A DNA stretch of 64,000 bases. It comes from Pseudomonadota bacterium. GTDB taxonomy: Bacteria; Desulfobacterota; Desulfovibrionia; Desulfovibrionales; Desulfovibrionaceae. The translations under genes and the position numbers were made by a program. Positions within the stretch are counted from its first letter, which is position 1. The number at the start of each line of letters is the position of its first letter. Shown here piece after piece: positions 16,968 through 25,355 of this stretch. The stretch is from assembly GCA_018816865.1 (NCBI GenBank), contig JAHIUW010000025.1:1-64000 (forward strand), in the 5' to 3' direction. The notes beneath the pieces were generated by a model. The model was not told where the DNA came from. It was given only the letters and a program-made list of their open reading frames with translations, and made no database searches.

Positions 16968-18317
16968 ATGACACAGCAGGAAGCAACAGATAAAAGGTTT
17001 TTTATTGAGAAGAAGTCGATACGGCGGTACTTTTATATTGGCTCGCTGTCGAGCATCGTCATACTCGCCTCCGTACTGTCTTTCATCTACAGCAAAAGTC
17101 TTAACCAAGAGTTTAGCAATAAAATCAGCCAACTATCAAGAAGCATCATAGAAGAGAAAAAGCGTTTTATACACAATGCCGTCGACCGGACTTTGTTTCT
17201 CATTGAACATGAAAGGAAGCATATCAGATTGGAATATGCTGACAAAAACTATTCGGATGAACAACTTGATGCGATAATTGTTGATCGGGTAAGCGAACTC
17301 ATCCGTGATTTACGGCTCATTGATGATGGGTACATCTGGGTCAATGAGATAGTGAACTACGAAGGTGGCGACAAGTATGCCATTCGCAGGATACATCCCA
17401 ACCTGCCCGACACCGAGGGCATGTGGCTGTCGACAATGGCCACAGACATCAAGGGCAATAAGCCATACGAAGCGGAACTCAATGGGATCAAACAACATGG
17501 CGAACTTTTTTATGAGTATTATTTCAAGAAAATTAACTCAGATAAAATCGCCCATAAGATGTCCTTTGCCAAACTGTACAAGCCATATGACTGGGTTGTG
17601 GCGACCGGTGTTTATCTTGATGACGTGGACCAGTTGATTCAAGAGGAAACAATGAAAATGCAGCAGACGTATGACGAGCAACGGCTACTGACGTTTTCCA
17701 TTGCCCTTGTCGTTGTGTTTCTGTCGACGGTGAATGTGGTCTTTTTTGAAAAACAGATCATCCGTTTGATGTCGAACTATGAGCAGAGAACAAGTGAATA
17801 CACCACAACCCTTGAAGAAATATCAAACACTGACAGACTCACCGGATTGTTCAATCGACTCAAACTGGATGAGGTGCTCACCTACGAAATACTGCAGGCG
17901 CAACGCTACAAGAAGGTCTTCTCCATTCTTATGCTGGATCTGGACAGGTTCAAAAGCGTGAACGACACACATGGGCATCAGATTGGGGACCAGGTTTTGG
18001 TGAAGACTTCCGAGCTCTTGAAAAGCAATTCCCGAAGAACCGACACGGTCGGGCGCTGGGGCGGCGAAGAATTTTTGATCATTCTGCCGGAAACACATTC
18101 TGACAAAGCCATTTTTATCGCGGAAAAAATTCGCCAAGCATTCGCCGCTTCCGACTTTCCCGTTGTCGGCAACGTCACCTGCTCCATTGGCGTCAGCACG
18201 TTTCATGAGCAGGACAGCCTGGAAAGCATCATCCATCGCGCCGACACGGCGATGTATTGCGCAAAGCGTGAGGGACGCAACAAAGTTGTGTGCGAGGACA
18301 TCCCTCACTCTGCGTAA
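16968..18317 (+). CDS. membrane diguanylate cyclase with extracytoplasmic Cache sensor
   Basis: This protein (449 residues from MTQQEATDKR) makes cyclic di-GMP. A membrane segment near residues 25-45 and another near 235-255 flank a periplasmic Cache domain (YIWVNEIVNYEGGDKYAIR, then LYKPYDWVVATGVYLDD). The C-terminal GGDEF domain has an intact active site RWGGEEFLIILPE and an inhibitory I-site RRTD five residues upstream, so product inhibition is likely. An ATG 36 bases upstream is also open; I prefer the later one because AAGG precedes it and a TATAAT at about 16905 would leave only a short leader for the first. Composition is AT-richer than neighbouring genes. The ligand is unknown. Confidence 0.9.
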   Translation: MTQQEATDKRFFIEKKSIRRYFYIGSLSSIVILASVLSFIYSKSLNQEFSNKISQLSRSIIEEKKRFIHNAVDRTLFLIEHERKHIRLEYADKNYSDEQLDAIIVDRVSELIRDLRLIDDGYIWVNEIVNYEGGDKYAIRRIHPNLPDTEGMWLSTMATDIKGNKPYEAELNGIKQHGELFYEYYFKKINSDKIAHKMSFAKLYKPYDWVVATGVYLDDVDQLIQEETMKMQQTYDEQRLLTFSIALVVVFLSTVNVVFFEKQIIRLMSNYEQRTSEYTTTLEEISNTDRLTGLFNRLKLDEVLTYEILQAQRYKKVFSILMLDLDRFKSVNDTHGHQIGDQVLVKTSELLKSNSRRTDTVGRWGGEEFLIILPETHSDKAIFIAEKIRQAFAASDFPVVGNVTCSIGVSTFHEQDSLESIIHRADTAMYCAKREGRNKVVCEDIPHSA

Positions 18318-18435
18318 AGCAGGCCCTCCTCATCCGTTTCCTGACCTGCAAGGATCAAGGAAAGACGACTCCTTCAGCAAAAGCATACCCTTGCTGGCCC
18401 AGCGAATCAGATGTCCCTTTTCGTATCTCAAAAGA

Positions 18436-19200
18436 TCAAAGAGGCTGTAAGTGGTCGATTCTTTTCCAATCCAGGCCTAACAACCCGGCGGCCTCTCGGT
18501 CCAGGGCCAAGGCGTCGGCCCCGGCCAGCAACCGGCCCACGGGCGGATCACAGGGAGGGCCTCCCAGATGAAACGAGGCCAGCCCCAGCGAGGCGTCCAT
18601 GAGCGTCAGGTCCGGCAGGCGATGGGCCGCCAGTTCACGCAGAGATTGCTGCATCCGGGCATGGAACAGGGCCTTTTTCCAGGAGCCGGGCGGCCCCGCG
18701 TAGTGCGCGGGAGGGAGAAAGCCCATCATGTTCTTGATGCTGCCGGACATGCCAGCCAGGGAATGGGCCTTGAGCATGGGCACGCTGATGAGGAAATGCG
18801 TGAAGGCCACCTCGGGCAGCCACATTCGGGGGAACAGTTCGCAGTCAGGGTTCTGCCGCTCCACCAGGGGCGCGATGTTCAGGTCCAGCAGTTGGACTCC
18901 CGTGCGCTGTGCCAGCTCGTCATAACCCAACGCGGCAAAGACCTCCGGCGTCTCGCGGCAGGCGTCCCCGCAGCCTTCGGCCACCAGGATCTCGGCAGCG
19001 CAGTGGGCGCGCACGTACTCAATGATGGCCTGAACGCAGGCCACGGGCGTAGTCACGGGGGGCGGTGAAGCATTGACCAGATTGGGTTTGATCAGCACCC
19101 GGTCCTGCGTTGCCAGCACCCGCCCCACCCCGCAGGCGTCCAGAATGCGGGGCACCGAGACCGCAAAGGACTCGAATTCAACGCTGACCAGAGGCTGCAT
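18436..19200 (-). CDS. DUF362 domain protein
   Basis: This 254 residue protein shows the DUF362 pattern: VLIKPNLVNASPPPVTTPVA near the N-terminus, EILVAEGCGDA, and the SVPMLKAHSLAGMSGSIKNM section. Some members carry ferredoxin-type cysteines at the C-terminus; none are seen here. Biochemical role is not established for most of the family. It starts one base after the upstream exonuclease gene ends, so the two are cotranscribed. Confidence 0.85.
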   Translation of the reverse strand: MQPLVSVEFESFAVSVPRILDACGVGRVLATQDRVLIKPNLVNASPPPVTTPVACVQAIIEYVRAHCAAEILVAEGCGDACRETPEVFAALGYDELAQRTGVQLLDLNIAPLVERQNPDCELFPRMWLPEVAFTHFLISVPMLKAHSLAGMSGSIKNMMGFLPPAHYAGPPGSWKKALFHARMQQSLRELAAHRLPDLTLMDASLGLASFHLGGPPCDPPVGRLLAGADALALDREAAGLLGLDWKRIDHLQPL

Positions 19201-19201
19201 C

Positions 19202-19972
19202 CTAGGAATCCAGATTCAGTTCCAGGCCCACCGGACAATGGTCCGATCCCAGGACATCCTGCTCGATCCAGGACCGGGTCACGTTGCCGCGTAATTCCTC
19301 GGACACAAAGAAATAGTCGATGCGCCAGCCCGTGTTGCGCGCCCGCGACCCGAAGCGGTACGACCACCACGAATACTGCTCGGGCTCCTGGTTGAACAGC
19401 CGGAAGGTATCCACGTAGCCGTGGGCGACGAACTTGTCGATCCAGGCCCGTTCAACGGGCAAAAAGCCCGAGGTTTTTTCGTTCTCCTTGGGGCGTTTCA
19501 GGTCGATGGGCTTATGCGCGGTGTTGAAATCCCCACAGGCCACAATGGGCTTTTTCTTGCGCAACTCCTGTGCATATTCCAGGAAGCAGTCATAATAGCC
19601 CAGCTTGAACCTCAGACGTTCGTCGTCTTTCTGACCATTGGGATAATAGATGTTGAAGAAATAGAAAGACGGGTACTCCAGCAGGATGCAACGCCCCTCG
19701 CTGTTGTAGGCCTCGTTGGGCAACCCGTGGGAGATGGACAGGGGCGGGGTCCGGTAGAAGGCCGCCGTGCCGGAGTAGCCCTTGCGCTTTCTGCTGGGAT
19801 TCCAGACCACCTCATAGCCCGCAGGATTGCGATCCGTCTCGGACAGCTGTTCCGGTTCGGCCTTGATCTCCTGCAAGCCCACCACATCCGCGTCGCTGGC
19901 ATGGAACCAGTCCCAAAAACCTTTTTGAATCACGGCACGCATGCCGTTAACGTTCCAGGAATAGAATTTCAT
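19202..19972 (-). CDS. xth: exodeoxyribonuclease III / AP endonuclease
   Basis: This 256 residue enzyme cuts DNA at abasic sites and has 3'-5' exonuclease activity in base excision repair. All family active-site pieces are present: FYSWNVNGMRA, the metal-binding LQEIK, the central VACGDFNTAHKPIDL, WRIDYFFVS, and the final GSDHCPVGLEL. It starts at MKFYSWNVNG; three more in-frame codons upstream are possible. Its stop abuts the DUF362 start. Confidence 0.95.
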   Translation of the reverse strand: MKFYSWNVNGMRAVIQKGFWDWFHASDADVVGLQEIKAEPEQLSETDRNPAGYEVVWNPSRKRKGYSGTAAFYRTPPLSISHGLPNEAYNSEGRCILLEYPSFYFFNIYYPNGQKDDERLRFKLGYYDCFLEYAQELRKKKPIVACGDFNTAHKPIDLKRPKENEKTSGFLPVERAWIDKFVAHGYVDTFRLFNQEPEQYSWWSYRFGSRARNTGWRIDYFFVSEELRGNVTRSWIEQDVLGSDHCPVGLELNLDS

Positions 19973-20006
19973 CGTTCCCACTTGGCTACAAGGTCTTCGG
20001 CTCCGG

Positions 20007-20684
20007 CTACAGCGTCTTCAATTCGATTGACAATTGACCGTCGCGCAACTGGATGAGGGCATAGCCCCCATGGTCCAGCATCCCAGGATTGACCACGGAG
20101 GTCCGACCCAGAAGGTCCTGGCTGCGGGCCTCGTGGATATGGCCGGTCAGGCAGGCCACAGGCTGAACCCGCTCAATAAAGGCGCGTACCGCCGGGCTGC
20201 CCACATGGTGACCACCGCCCAGGTCGTCGGCCCTTGTCCCGTAGGGGGGGGTATGCACCACCAGCAGCAATTGCTCCCAGTCCTCTGCCCGGTCATGGAC
20301 GGCGTCCAGCCAGTTGCCGATGGTGGCATCCGGCACCTCGCAGGGTGTGGCAAAGGGCGTGGGCGATGACCAGCCCACCCCGATCAGGCCGACCCCCGGT
20401 GCCAGTTCACGGGCCTCGGCGTGGATGTTCAGGCCTTCCTGTTCCAGCCAACCCGAGATGGCCGTGCTGTCCATGTTCCCGATCTGGGCCAGGACCCTGG
20501 GGTTGGCCACGCGCAGCTCGTCCATCACTCGCCGGGCGTCATCCAGGCTGCCGTGCGTGGTGATGTCGCCGGACAGGATGAGTCCCTGGGCGATCCCTAC
20601 TCCGGGAATCCTGACCGCGTTCCCGGCCCGGCCATGGATATCGCCCACGCCGATCCAGTATGTGTCTGTATTTTTCAAGGACAT
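20007..20684 (-). CDS. calcineurin-like metallophosphoesterase
   Basis: This 225 residue protein has the metallophosphoesterase metal ligands in order: GVGDIHG, LSGDITTHG, IGNMDS, VVHTPPYG and TGHIHEA. It resembles the short phosphodiesterases related to YfcE/MJ0936, but substrate is unknown. AAGGGA precedes the ATG. The stop is about 35 bases before the exonuclease III start on the same strand, so it probably heads a three-gene operon with xth and the DUF362 gene. It is divergent from the formyl-THF cyclo-ligase gene across about 120 bases that must hold both promoters. Confidence 0.88.
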   Translation of the reverse strand: MSLKNTDTYWIGVGDIHGRAGNAVRIPGVGIAQGLILSGDITTHGSLDDARRVMDELRVANPRVLAQIGNMDSTAISGWLEQEGLNIHAEARELAPGVGLIGVGWSSPTPFATPCEVPDATIGNWLDAVHDRAEDWEQLLLVVHTPPYGTRADDLGGGHHVGSPAVRAFIERVQPVACLTGHIHEARSQDLLGRTSVVNPGMLDHGGYALIQLRDGQLSIELKTL

Positions 20685-20804
20685 TCCCTTTTCACTTGCC
20701 GCTCAAACGGTTACAGAGAAAACGCACCGACGGACCGCCCGTCGGACTGCCCCTCGGGCATGATATGGCACTGTATGACACCTAGCCCAGGCCACGCAAG
20801 ACCC

Positions 20805-21392
20805 ATGACCCAAGCCACTGACCCCAAACAACTCCTGCGCAGACGCCTGATCCAGCAGCGCGCCGCCCTGCCCGACACCCAACGCCAGACGCTGTCCGCA
20901 GCCGTGCTGGCACGGCTGCGCGAGACCCCGGCCTGGGCCAAGGCCCACGAAGTCCTGACCTACATGCCCATACGCGGAGAGGTTGACGTCAGCCCGCTGC
21001 TGGACGAGTTGTGGCAACGCGGCTCCAAGGTCTTACTGCCCCGCTGCCGTCCACAAGAACCCGGAGTCATGGATCTGGCCTGCGTCACCTGCCTGGAGGA
21101 CCTGCGACCGGGGATGTACGGCATTCCCGAACCAACCCCGGACACCTGCGCCGCCGTCCAGGACGCCCGCCCCGATCTGATCCTGATCCCGGGGGTGGGC
21201 TTCGATTGCCAAGGCTATCGCCTGGGCTTCGGTGCAGGTTTCTATGACCGCTTCCTGTCCGGGGGACAGGCTCCACAAGCAACACTCTACGGGCTGTCCT
21301 ATGAATTCCAGATCGTTGAGGCCCTGCCCCGCGACCCCTGGGACATTCCAGTCCACGCAGTCATCACGGAGAATCGAATCATATGGACATGA
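20805..21392 (+). CDS. 5-formyltetrahydrofolate cyclo-ligase
   Basis: This 195 residue enzyme converts 5-formyl-THF to 5,10-methenyl-THF using ATP. The ATP-binding signature is visible as GYRLGFGAGFYDRFL, and LPRCRPQEPGVMDL and PDLILIPGVGFDCQG are typical family segments. I start at MTQATDPKQLL; a longer upstream reading overlaps the divergent promoter region and is rejected. The stop overlaps the start of the following laccase-domain gene by ten bases, indicating coupled translation. Confidence 0.92.
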   Translation: MTQATDPKQLLRRRLIQQRAALPDTQRQTLSAAVLARLRETPAWAKAHEVLTYMPIRGEVDVSPLLDELWQRGSKVLLPRCRPQEPGVMDLACVTCLEDLRPGMYGIPEPTPDTCAAVQDARPDLILIPGVGFDCQGYRLGFGAGFYDRFLSGGQAPQATLYGLSYEFQIVEALPRDPWDIPVHAVITENRIIWT

Positions 21393-22123
21393 AGCATCTT
21401 CCCTTTGCTTTTCCAGGCCTGGACAAGGTGGGCTGCGCCTTCGGCCTGCGCGGCAGCGGCTCCGGCCCCTTTGGCGGCAACAACATTTCCTTTGATGTGG
21501 GCGACGACCGGGCCGCGGTGCAGGCCAACCGCAACGCCATGCGCGAGGCCTTGGGATTCAAGCATTGGCAGGCGGTCCGCCAAGTCCACGGCCCGCAGAT
21601 CATCTTCGATCCGGAACCGGGCCCCTGCGACGAACCGGGAACGCTGGAGGCCGATGGACTGGCCACAGGCCGCCCTGGGCTGGCCCTGACCATCAAGACC
21701 GCCGATTGTCAGCCCATCCTGCTGGCCCACAAGAGCGGAAAATTCATCGCGGCGCTGCACGTGGGCTGGCGGGGCAACGTCCTGAAATTCCCGGCCACGG
21801 GTGTGCGTGATTTCTGTGAGGAATACGACATCTCAGCCTCGGAAGTTCTGGCCGTGCGCGGGCCGAGCCTTGGGCCGGGCAAAAGTGAATTCACAAATTT
21901 CGACCAGGAATTCGGCCCGGACTTTGAAAACTGGTACGACCATGAGACCCGGTGCGTGAACCTGTGGCGCATGACCCGCGACCAATTAGTCAGCGCGGGC
22001 CTCAAACCGGCCAACATCTATTCCCTGGACCTGTGCACCATGAGCCTGCCCGAGTTGTTCTTCTCGTACAGACGGGAACAGACCTGCGGCCGCCAAGCCA
22101 GCCTGATCTGGATTCGGGGGTAG
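21383..22123 (+). CDS. pgeF: multicopper polyphenol oxidase-like (YfiH/PgeF laccase domain) protein
   Basis: This 246 residue protein shows the YfiH family metal-site residues: RQVHGPQI (His), KTADCQPILL (Cys) and AALHVGWRGN (His). Members have been called laccases and, in E. coli, a peptidoglycan editing factor that removes L-Ser-containing precursors. It is about the usual length. It overlaps the cyclo-ligase gene by ten bases, so both are cotranscribed; no functional link between folate and this domain is evident. Confidence 0.88.
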   Translation: MDMKHLPFAFPGLDKVGCAFGLRGSGSGPFGGNNISFDVGDDRAAVQANRNAMREALGFKHWQAVRQVHGPQIIFDPEPGPCDEPGTLEADGLATGRPGLALTIKTADCQPILLAHKSGKFIAALHVGWRGNVLKFPATGVRDFCEEYDISASEVLAVRGPSLGPGKSEFTNFDQEFGPDFENWYDHETRCVNLWRMTRDQLVSAGLKPANIYSLDLCTMSLPELFFSYRREQTCGRQASLIWIRG

Positions 22124-22226
22124 GCCCGCCCATTCTGCGCCGAAAAGCCGGGGCCGATATTACTCTATTAGGCTGCAGTCAAAAAATAGATATACTGTCC
22201 CCCTAATTCCTGAAGGAGTTCGATCA

Positions 22227-23897
22227 ATGTCTCCCCTCTTTCGACGCCATCGCGACAACACAGACACAGACAACGCTTTGAAGAAAGCATTACGCTCAAA
22301 GCCGTGGGGGTTCTGGGGAATCTCAATCCATGGCTATTTGTTACAGCAAGCCAAGCTCAGTCGAGATGAAAAATTTGATTCATGCATCACCCTTCCTGAT
22401 AAGGAACAAAACGAAGAGCATCGACGTTGGTCTCCGGGAGCAATTGACGGGAATTTCGGTCATCTGGAAGGTATGGGACCTGAACTACGCGCAGAAACGG
22501 TTTTATCGTCACTCCGATTGATGCTCAACCACCCTTCTCAACAGCAGCTGAAACAGTTCTATGCGACTGTCCTTGCAAATCCTGCCCTTCTCATGATTGA
22601 CGAACTCGTTCCCCTCATAGTCAATAGCCAACTCCCGCCTCATCAAGTCCTTAGAATCGGTCACTGGCTCGCCACGGAGGCCCCAGACAGGGAGCCTGTC
22701 AAAACAGGTATTACCCTCATTGGCCTCTTTCAAAAACCAGAGCTTGCAGATTTAATTGCGTTTCTTGGCCGACATGAGGAGTTCACACTTTTTTCGTCCA
22801 TTGCCTTGCAACGAATGCTTGACGAACCCGATGAACACCTTTGGGAACTAGCCAAAGATGTTGGCAGATGGGGCAGAATACAGGTTGTTAAGCGACTTCA
22901 GAACACTTCCAACCCAACAATCAAAGACTGGATATTACGCGAAGGGTATAAAAACTGCGTTTTCAATGAGTCACTTGCCTACATTTCTGCAACCACGGGA
23001 GGCCTTCTCGACGCGCTAAGGTCAAACGACCCTGACGACGAACTCCTCGTCTCGGCGGGTGACATTCTTGCTGCCCTTATCAACGCAATAACCTGGCCAG
23101 ACAACTCAATATTCGACTACCAGGATGCCCCCCACGCAACGCTACGATATGCAAAGCAATGTAAAAACAGGCAACTAACGATAGGACAACTTATTTCATT
23201 CATTGCTATCCGTTCTTTTGTTGATAGCGGCAAGCACGAAGCAAAAAAAATAGACAATGGATGGACAAGTGAAATCTGCAATGAGATATTTAATATTTCG
23301 CAATCAATAATCGAAAGAAAATCTTGGCCAATGATTATAACGGCGGCAATTGAAGACAACATCAATATCAAAGGAAGCATAGAATTTCATATTGCTGCAA
23401 AAGCGGCAAAAGAGATGGATATCGACATATGGAAATATTACTTACACAGACACAAAAAAGGAGTCGATTCGCACTGGCAGGAAATGATGCAAACAAATAA
23501 CAGCGACTACATATCAGAGGTCATCTCACTAGCAGAAAAAACACTACCCATCGACAAAATACAAAAACACAATTTTTCATTCTTATCCCAAAAACAAGTC
23601 AATAGTATTATTGAAGATATTAATATGCTAGCACAAGAGCTCCGCAATTTCCCTGGAATGGGATGGAACATCCTAAAAGTGAGTTTACGAGGCCCTTCTC
23701 AACGAGGTCGATACATGACCATCCACGCGCTAAGGCACTGGGGAAGAAAGAACTGGCCCAATGACGCCATCGAAGTTTTGATGGAGGCTCATCGCAAAGA
23801 ATCAGACTTTGATATTGCATGGTGCATTCAAGAGCTATTATCTCCTCCCAATGATGAAGCCGATAATCCTGACTACCCCGAGAACTGGCTGCCGTAG
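22227..23897 (+). CDS. AT-rich orphan protein of unknown function (556 residues)
   Basis: The gene starts behind GAAGGAG and is clearly richer in A and T than its neighbours, especially in its second half, so it was probably acquired. The protein is soluble and helical, with HEAT-like helical pairs in the middle. A recognisable segment is LAKDVGRWGRIQVVKRLQN, which resembles a motif in a poorly characterised bacterial family sometimes annotated as limonene hydroxylase; I do not trust that function. No catalytic or membrane motif is visible. It sits just left of the repeat-rich, rearranged region at 23.9 to 25.4 kb. Confidence 0.72.
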   Translation: MSPLFRRHRDNTDTDNALKKALRSKPWGFWGISIHGYLLQQAKLSRDEKFDSCITLPDKEQNEEHRRWSPGAIDGNFGHLEGMGPELRAETVLSSLRLMLNHPSQQQLKQFYATVLANPALLMIDELVPLIVNSQLPPHQVLRIGHWLATEAPDREPVKTGITLIGLFQKPELADLIAFLGRHEEFTLFSSIALQRMLDEPDEHLWELAKDVGRWGRIQVVKRLQNTSNPTIKDWILREGYKNCVFNESLAYISATTGGLLDALRSNDPDDELLVSAGDILAALINAITWPDNSIFDYQDAPHATLRYAKQCKNRQLTIGQLISFIAIRSFVDSGKHEAKKIDNGWTSEICNEIFNISQSIIERKSWPMIITAAIEDNINIKGSIEFHIAAKAAKEMDIDIWKYYLHRHKKGVDSHWQEMMQTNNSDYISEVISLAEKTLPIDKIQKHNFSFLSQKQVNSIIEDINMLAQELRNFPGMGWNILKVSLRGPSQRGRYMTIHALRHWGRKNWPNDAIEVLMEAHRKESDFDIAWCIQELLSPPNDEADNPDYPENWLP

Positions 23898-23914
23898 GCG
23901 AATTTTGGAGCCCT

Positions 23915-24000
23915 ACGGCGGCAGAGAGCAGCGCTGTATCTGCCAATGCATGAAGGGCGGCGGAAATTGCTGCAGCGGCGCAATCGTAAGATCTACCAAA
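23915..24000 (+). repeat. possible decayed palindromic repeat, copy D
   Basis: The segment holds a loop region GTATCTGCCAATGCATGA and a tail GCAGCGGCGCAATCG that recall copies A and B, but the stem is poorly kept. It lies directly upstream of copy A in the same orientation. Assignment is tentative. Confidence 0.35.
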
Positions 24001-24006
24001 AATTTC

Positions 24007-24130
24007 AAAAGCGGGCGCAAATGAGGTGAGTGCTAGACGCAAGGGTTTGGCCGGGCCGACGCGTATCAAGGAATACACGAGGCTTGGCGAAGCCCGAAGC
24101 AACGCCGCAATCGCCATACTTGCGCCCGTT
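24007..24130 (+). repeat. structured palindromic repeat, copy A
   Basis: Outer arms GGGCGCAA (24013-24020) and TTGCGCCC (24120-24127) enclose stem GGGTTTGGCC (24043-24052) / GGCGAAGCCC (24086-24095), an inner GGCC/GGCT pair and hairpin GTAT/ATAC (24063-24076). The conserved tail CGAAGCAACGCCGCAATCG follows (24095-24113). On the minus strand it begins right after the stop of the ntrX-tail fragment. Confidence 0.75.
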
Positions 24131-24131
24131 T

Positions 24132-24332
24132 TTACTGGATGTCGTAGGACTTGAGCTTGCGGTAGAGATAGGACCGCTCCAGGCCGATGGCCTCGGCCAG
24201 ACGGGTGATGTTGCCGTCGCATTCCAGAAGCTTGCGGTGCAGGAACTCGTACTCGAACTCCTGACGCGGGGCCTTGAAATCCAAGGCCCCGGACGGCTGA
24301 CTTTCGGCAGCCATCCGGGGCCATCTTTTCAT
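24132..24332 (-). pseudogene. duplicated 3' fragment of the ntrX-like gene (Fis-type HTH)
   Basis: The last about 52 residues (GALDFKAPRQEFEYEFLHRK through LERSYLYRKLKSYDIQ) nearly repeat the C-terminus of the sigma-54 regulator encoded 1.2 kb to the right, which reads GAMDFKAARQEFESEFLRRK and ends identically. The receiver and AAA domains are absent. An ATG could give a 66 residue stand-alone Fis-like protein (MKRWPRMAAES...), just after the DUF2087 stop, so expression is possible. More likely it is debris of a duplication that also copied the adjoining repeat. Confidence 0.75.
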
Positions 24333-24354
24333 CCCAACGGTTGAGACTCCGGGA

Positions 24355-24888
24355 CTAGTGAGGCAGATGCCGCAGCAGTTCCAAGGCTTCGGCGGGCGGC
24401 TGAAGCTCGATCCGCCGGTACTGTCTGCCATCCGCCGTCCGGGTCACCAGACCGTTATCCACAAGTTCGCGCCTGAGCAAGGCGTAATCGCCGAACAGGT
24501 GCTGTTCATCAAGCCATTCGCTGATTTCACGTTCCGACAAGGTCCCCCGCGCATCGATACGCGACCAGATCACCCATAGGCAAAGCATGCGCAGGGTGTA
24601 TTTCTTGGGCCAACGAGTCAGACGCCCCTGACCATCAAAGATACGCACCAGCTGCTGCACCCGTTTGAAATCGACTTCCACGGGTGATGGCGGCGGCACA
24701 TCAAGGGCCGCCTGGGCATCCTGCTGCGCCCGGAAATGCTGAAAATTGCGATAGCCGCCCGCCTTGGCGAGCAGGTTCAGCATTTCAACATGACTGGGAG
24801 TGCGCTCCAACCCGTCAAGCTGGCGACGCAGGGACCGGGCAAACTCCGAGATGTCGCCCACGGGAAAAGGCAAAGGGGTTTTGGACAT
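24355..24888 (-). CDS. DUF2087 domain protein
   Basis: This 177 residue protein has the DUF2087 pattern in its C-terminal half: FDGQGRLTRWPKKYTLRMLCL, LSEREISEWLDEQ, and LLRRELVDNGLVTRTADGRQYRRI, which looks like a winged-helix DNA-binding fold. The N-terminal 60 residues (LNLLAKAGGYRNFQHFRAQQ) form a helical toxin/antitoxin-like or regulatory part. It starts at MSKTPLPFPVGD. The gene lies between two direct copies of a segment made of the structured repeat plus the ntrX 3' end, so it may have arrived by recombination between them. Confidence 0.8.
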   Translation of the reverse strand: MSKTPLPFPVGDISEFARSLRRQLDGLERTPSHVEMLNLLAKAGGYRNFQHFRAQQDAQAALDVPPPSPVEVDFKRVQQLVRIFDGQGRLTRWPKKYTLRMLCLWVIWSRIDARGTLSEREISEWLDEQHLFGDYALLRRELVDNGLVTRTADGRQYRRIELQPPAEALELLRHLPH

Positions 24889-25115
24889 GACGTATCCTCA
24901 CTCTCGCGCCTACCAAAAATACATGGATTGCCGGTGGTCACCGTCTTCCGACTCGGCACGGGGTAAGGTGTCGGGTGGAAAGGAGAAGGATGGCAGGTTT
25001 AGCATCCCAAAAGGGACGGTGACGCCTGGGTGAACTGCCGACCAGGACGAGATATATAAAAGAACAAGGGTTTCTGCAACCGGTCGCTTTGCGGGGATTT
25101 ACAAAAAATCGGTCA
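24889..25115. other. intergenic, no gene seen
   Basis: This stretch upstream of the DUF2087 gene has no convincing reading frame. It probably holds the DUF2087 promoter on the minus strand, but no clear -35/-10 pair stands out. Palindromic repeats B and C follow to the right. Confidence 0.4.
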
Positions 25116-25231
25116 CAAAATGGGCGAGTGCAAGGCGCGAGGTTCCCACCGGGCCGAGGTGCACACACAATGCATGAGGGTCGGCGTAGACCGAAGCAAC
25201 GCCGCAATCGTAGAATATACGGCAACGTCTT
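25116..25231 (+). repeat. structured palindromic repeat, copy B
   Basis: Stem GGTT (25141-25144) / GACC (25189-25192), an inner CCGGGCC / GGGTCGG pairing, and hairpin TGCA (25160-25163) / TGCA (25171-25174) where other copies have GTAT/ATAC. The tail CGAAGCAACGCCGCAATCG (25192-25210) is identical to copy A. It is in tandem with copy C. Confidence 0.72.
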
Positions 25232-25355
25232 AAAACGGGCGTAAATTGGGCGAGCGCACGGCACAAGGGCCAGGGCGGACCGCAGTGTATAAGCAATACA
25301 TAAGGGTCGACCTGGCCCGAAGTAACACCGCGATCGTGCGGTTTACGCCCGTTTT
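25232..25355 (+). repeat. structured palindromic repeat, copy C
   Basis: A perfect 14 bp outer inverted repeat, AAAACGGGCGTAAA (25232-25245) and TTTACGCCCGTTTT (25342-25355), encloses stem GGGCCAGG (25267-25274) / CCTGGCCC (25311-25318), an inner GACC/GGTC stem, and hairpin GTAT/ATAC. The tail reads CGAAGTAACACCGCGATCG. On the minus strand the element starts at the stop codon of the ntrX-like gene, so it would form the 3' end structure of that mRNA. Confidence 0.8.

Noticed and set aside
24007-25355. CRISPR array at the repeat cluster
   Set aside because: Units are 110-125 bases, diverged, palindromic and not separated by uniform spacers; no cas genes are present.
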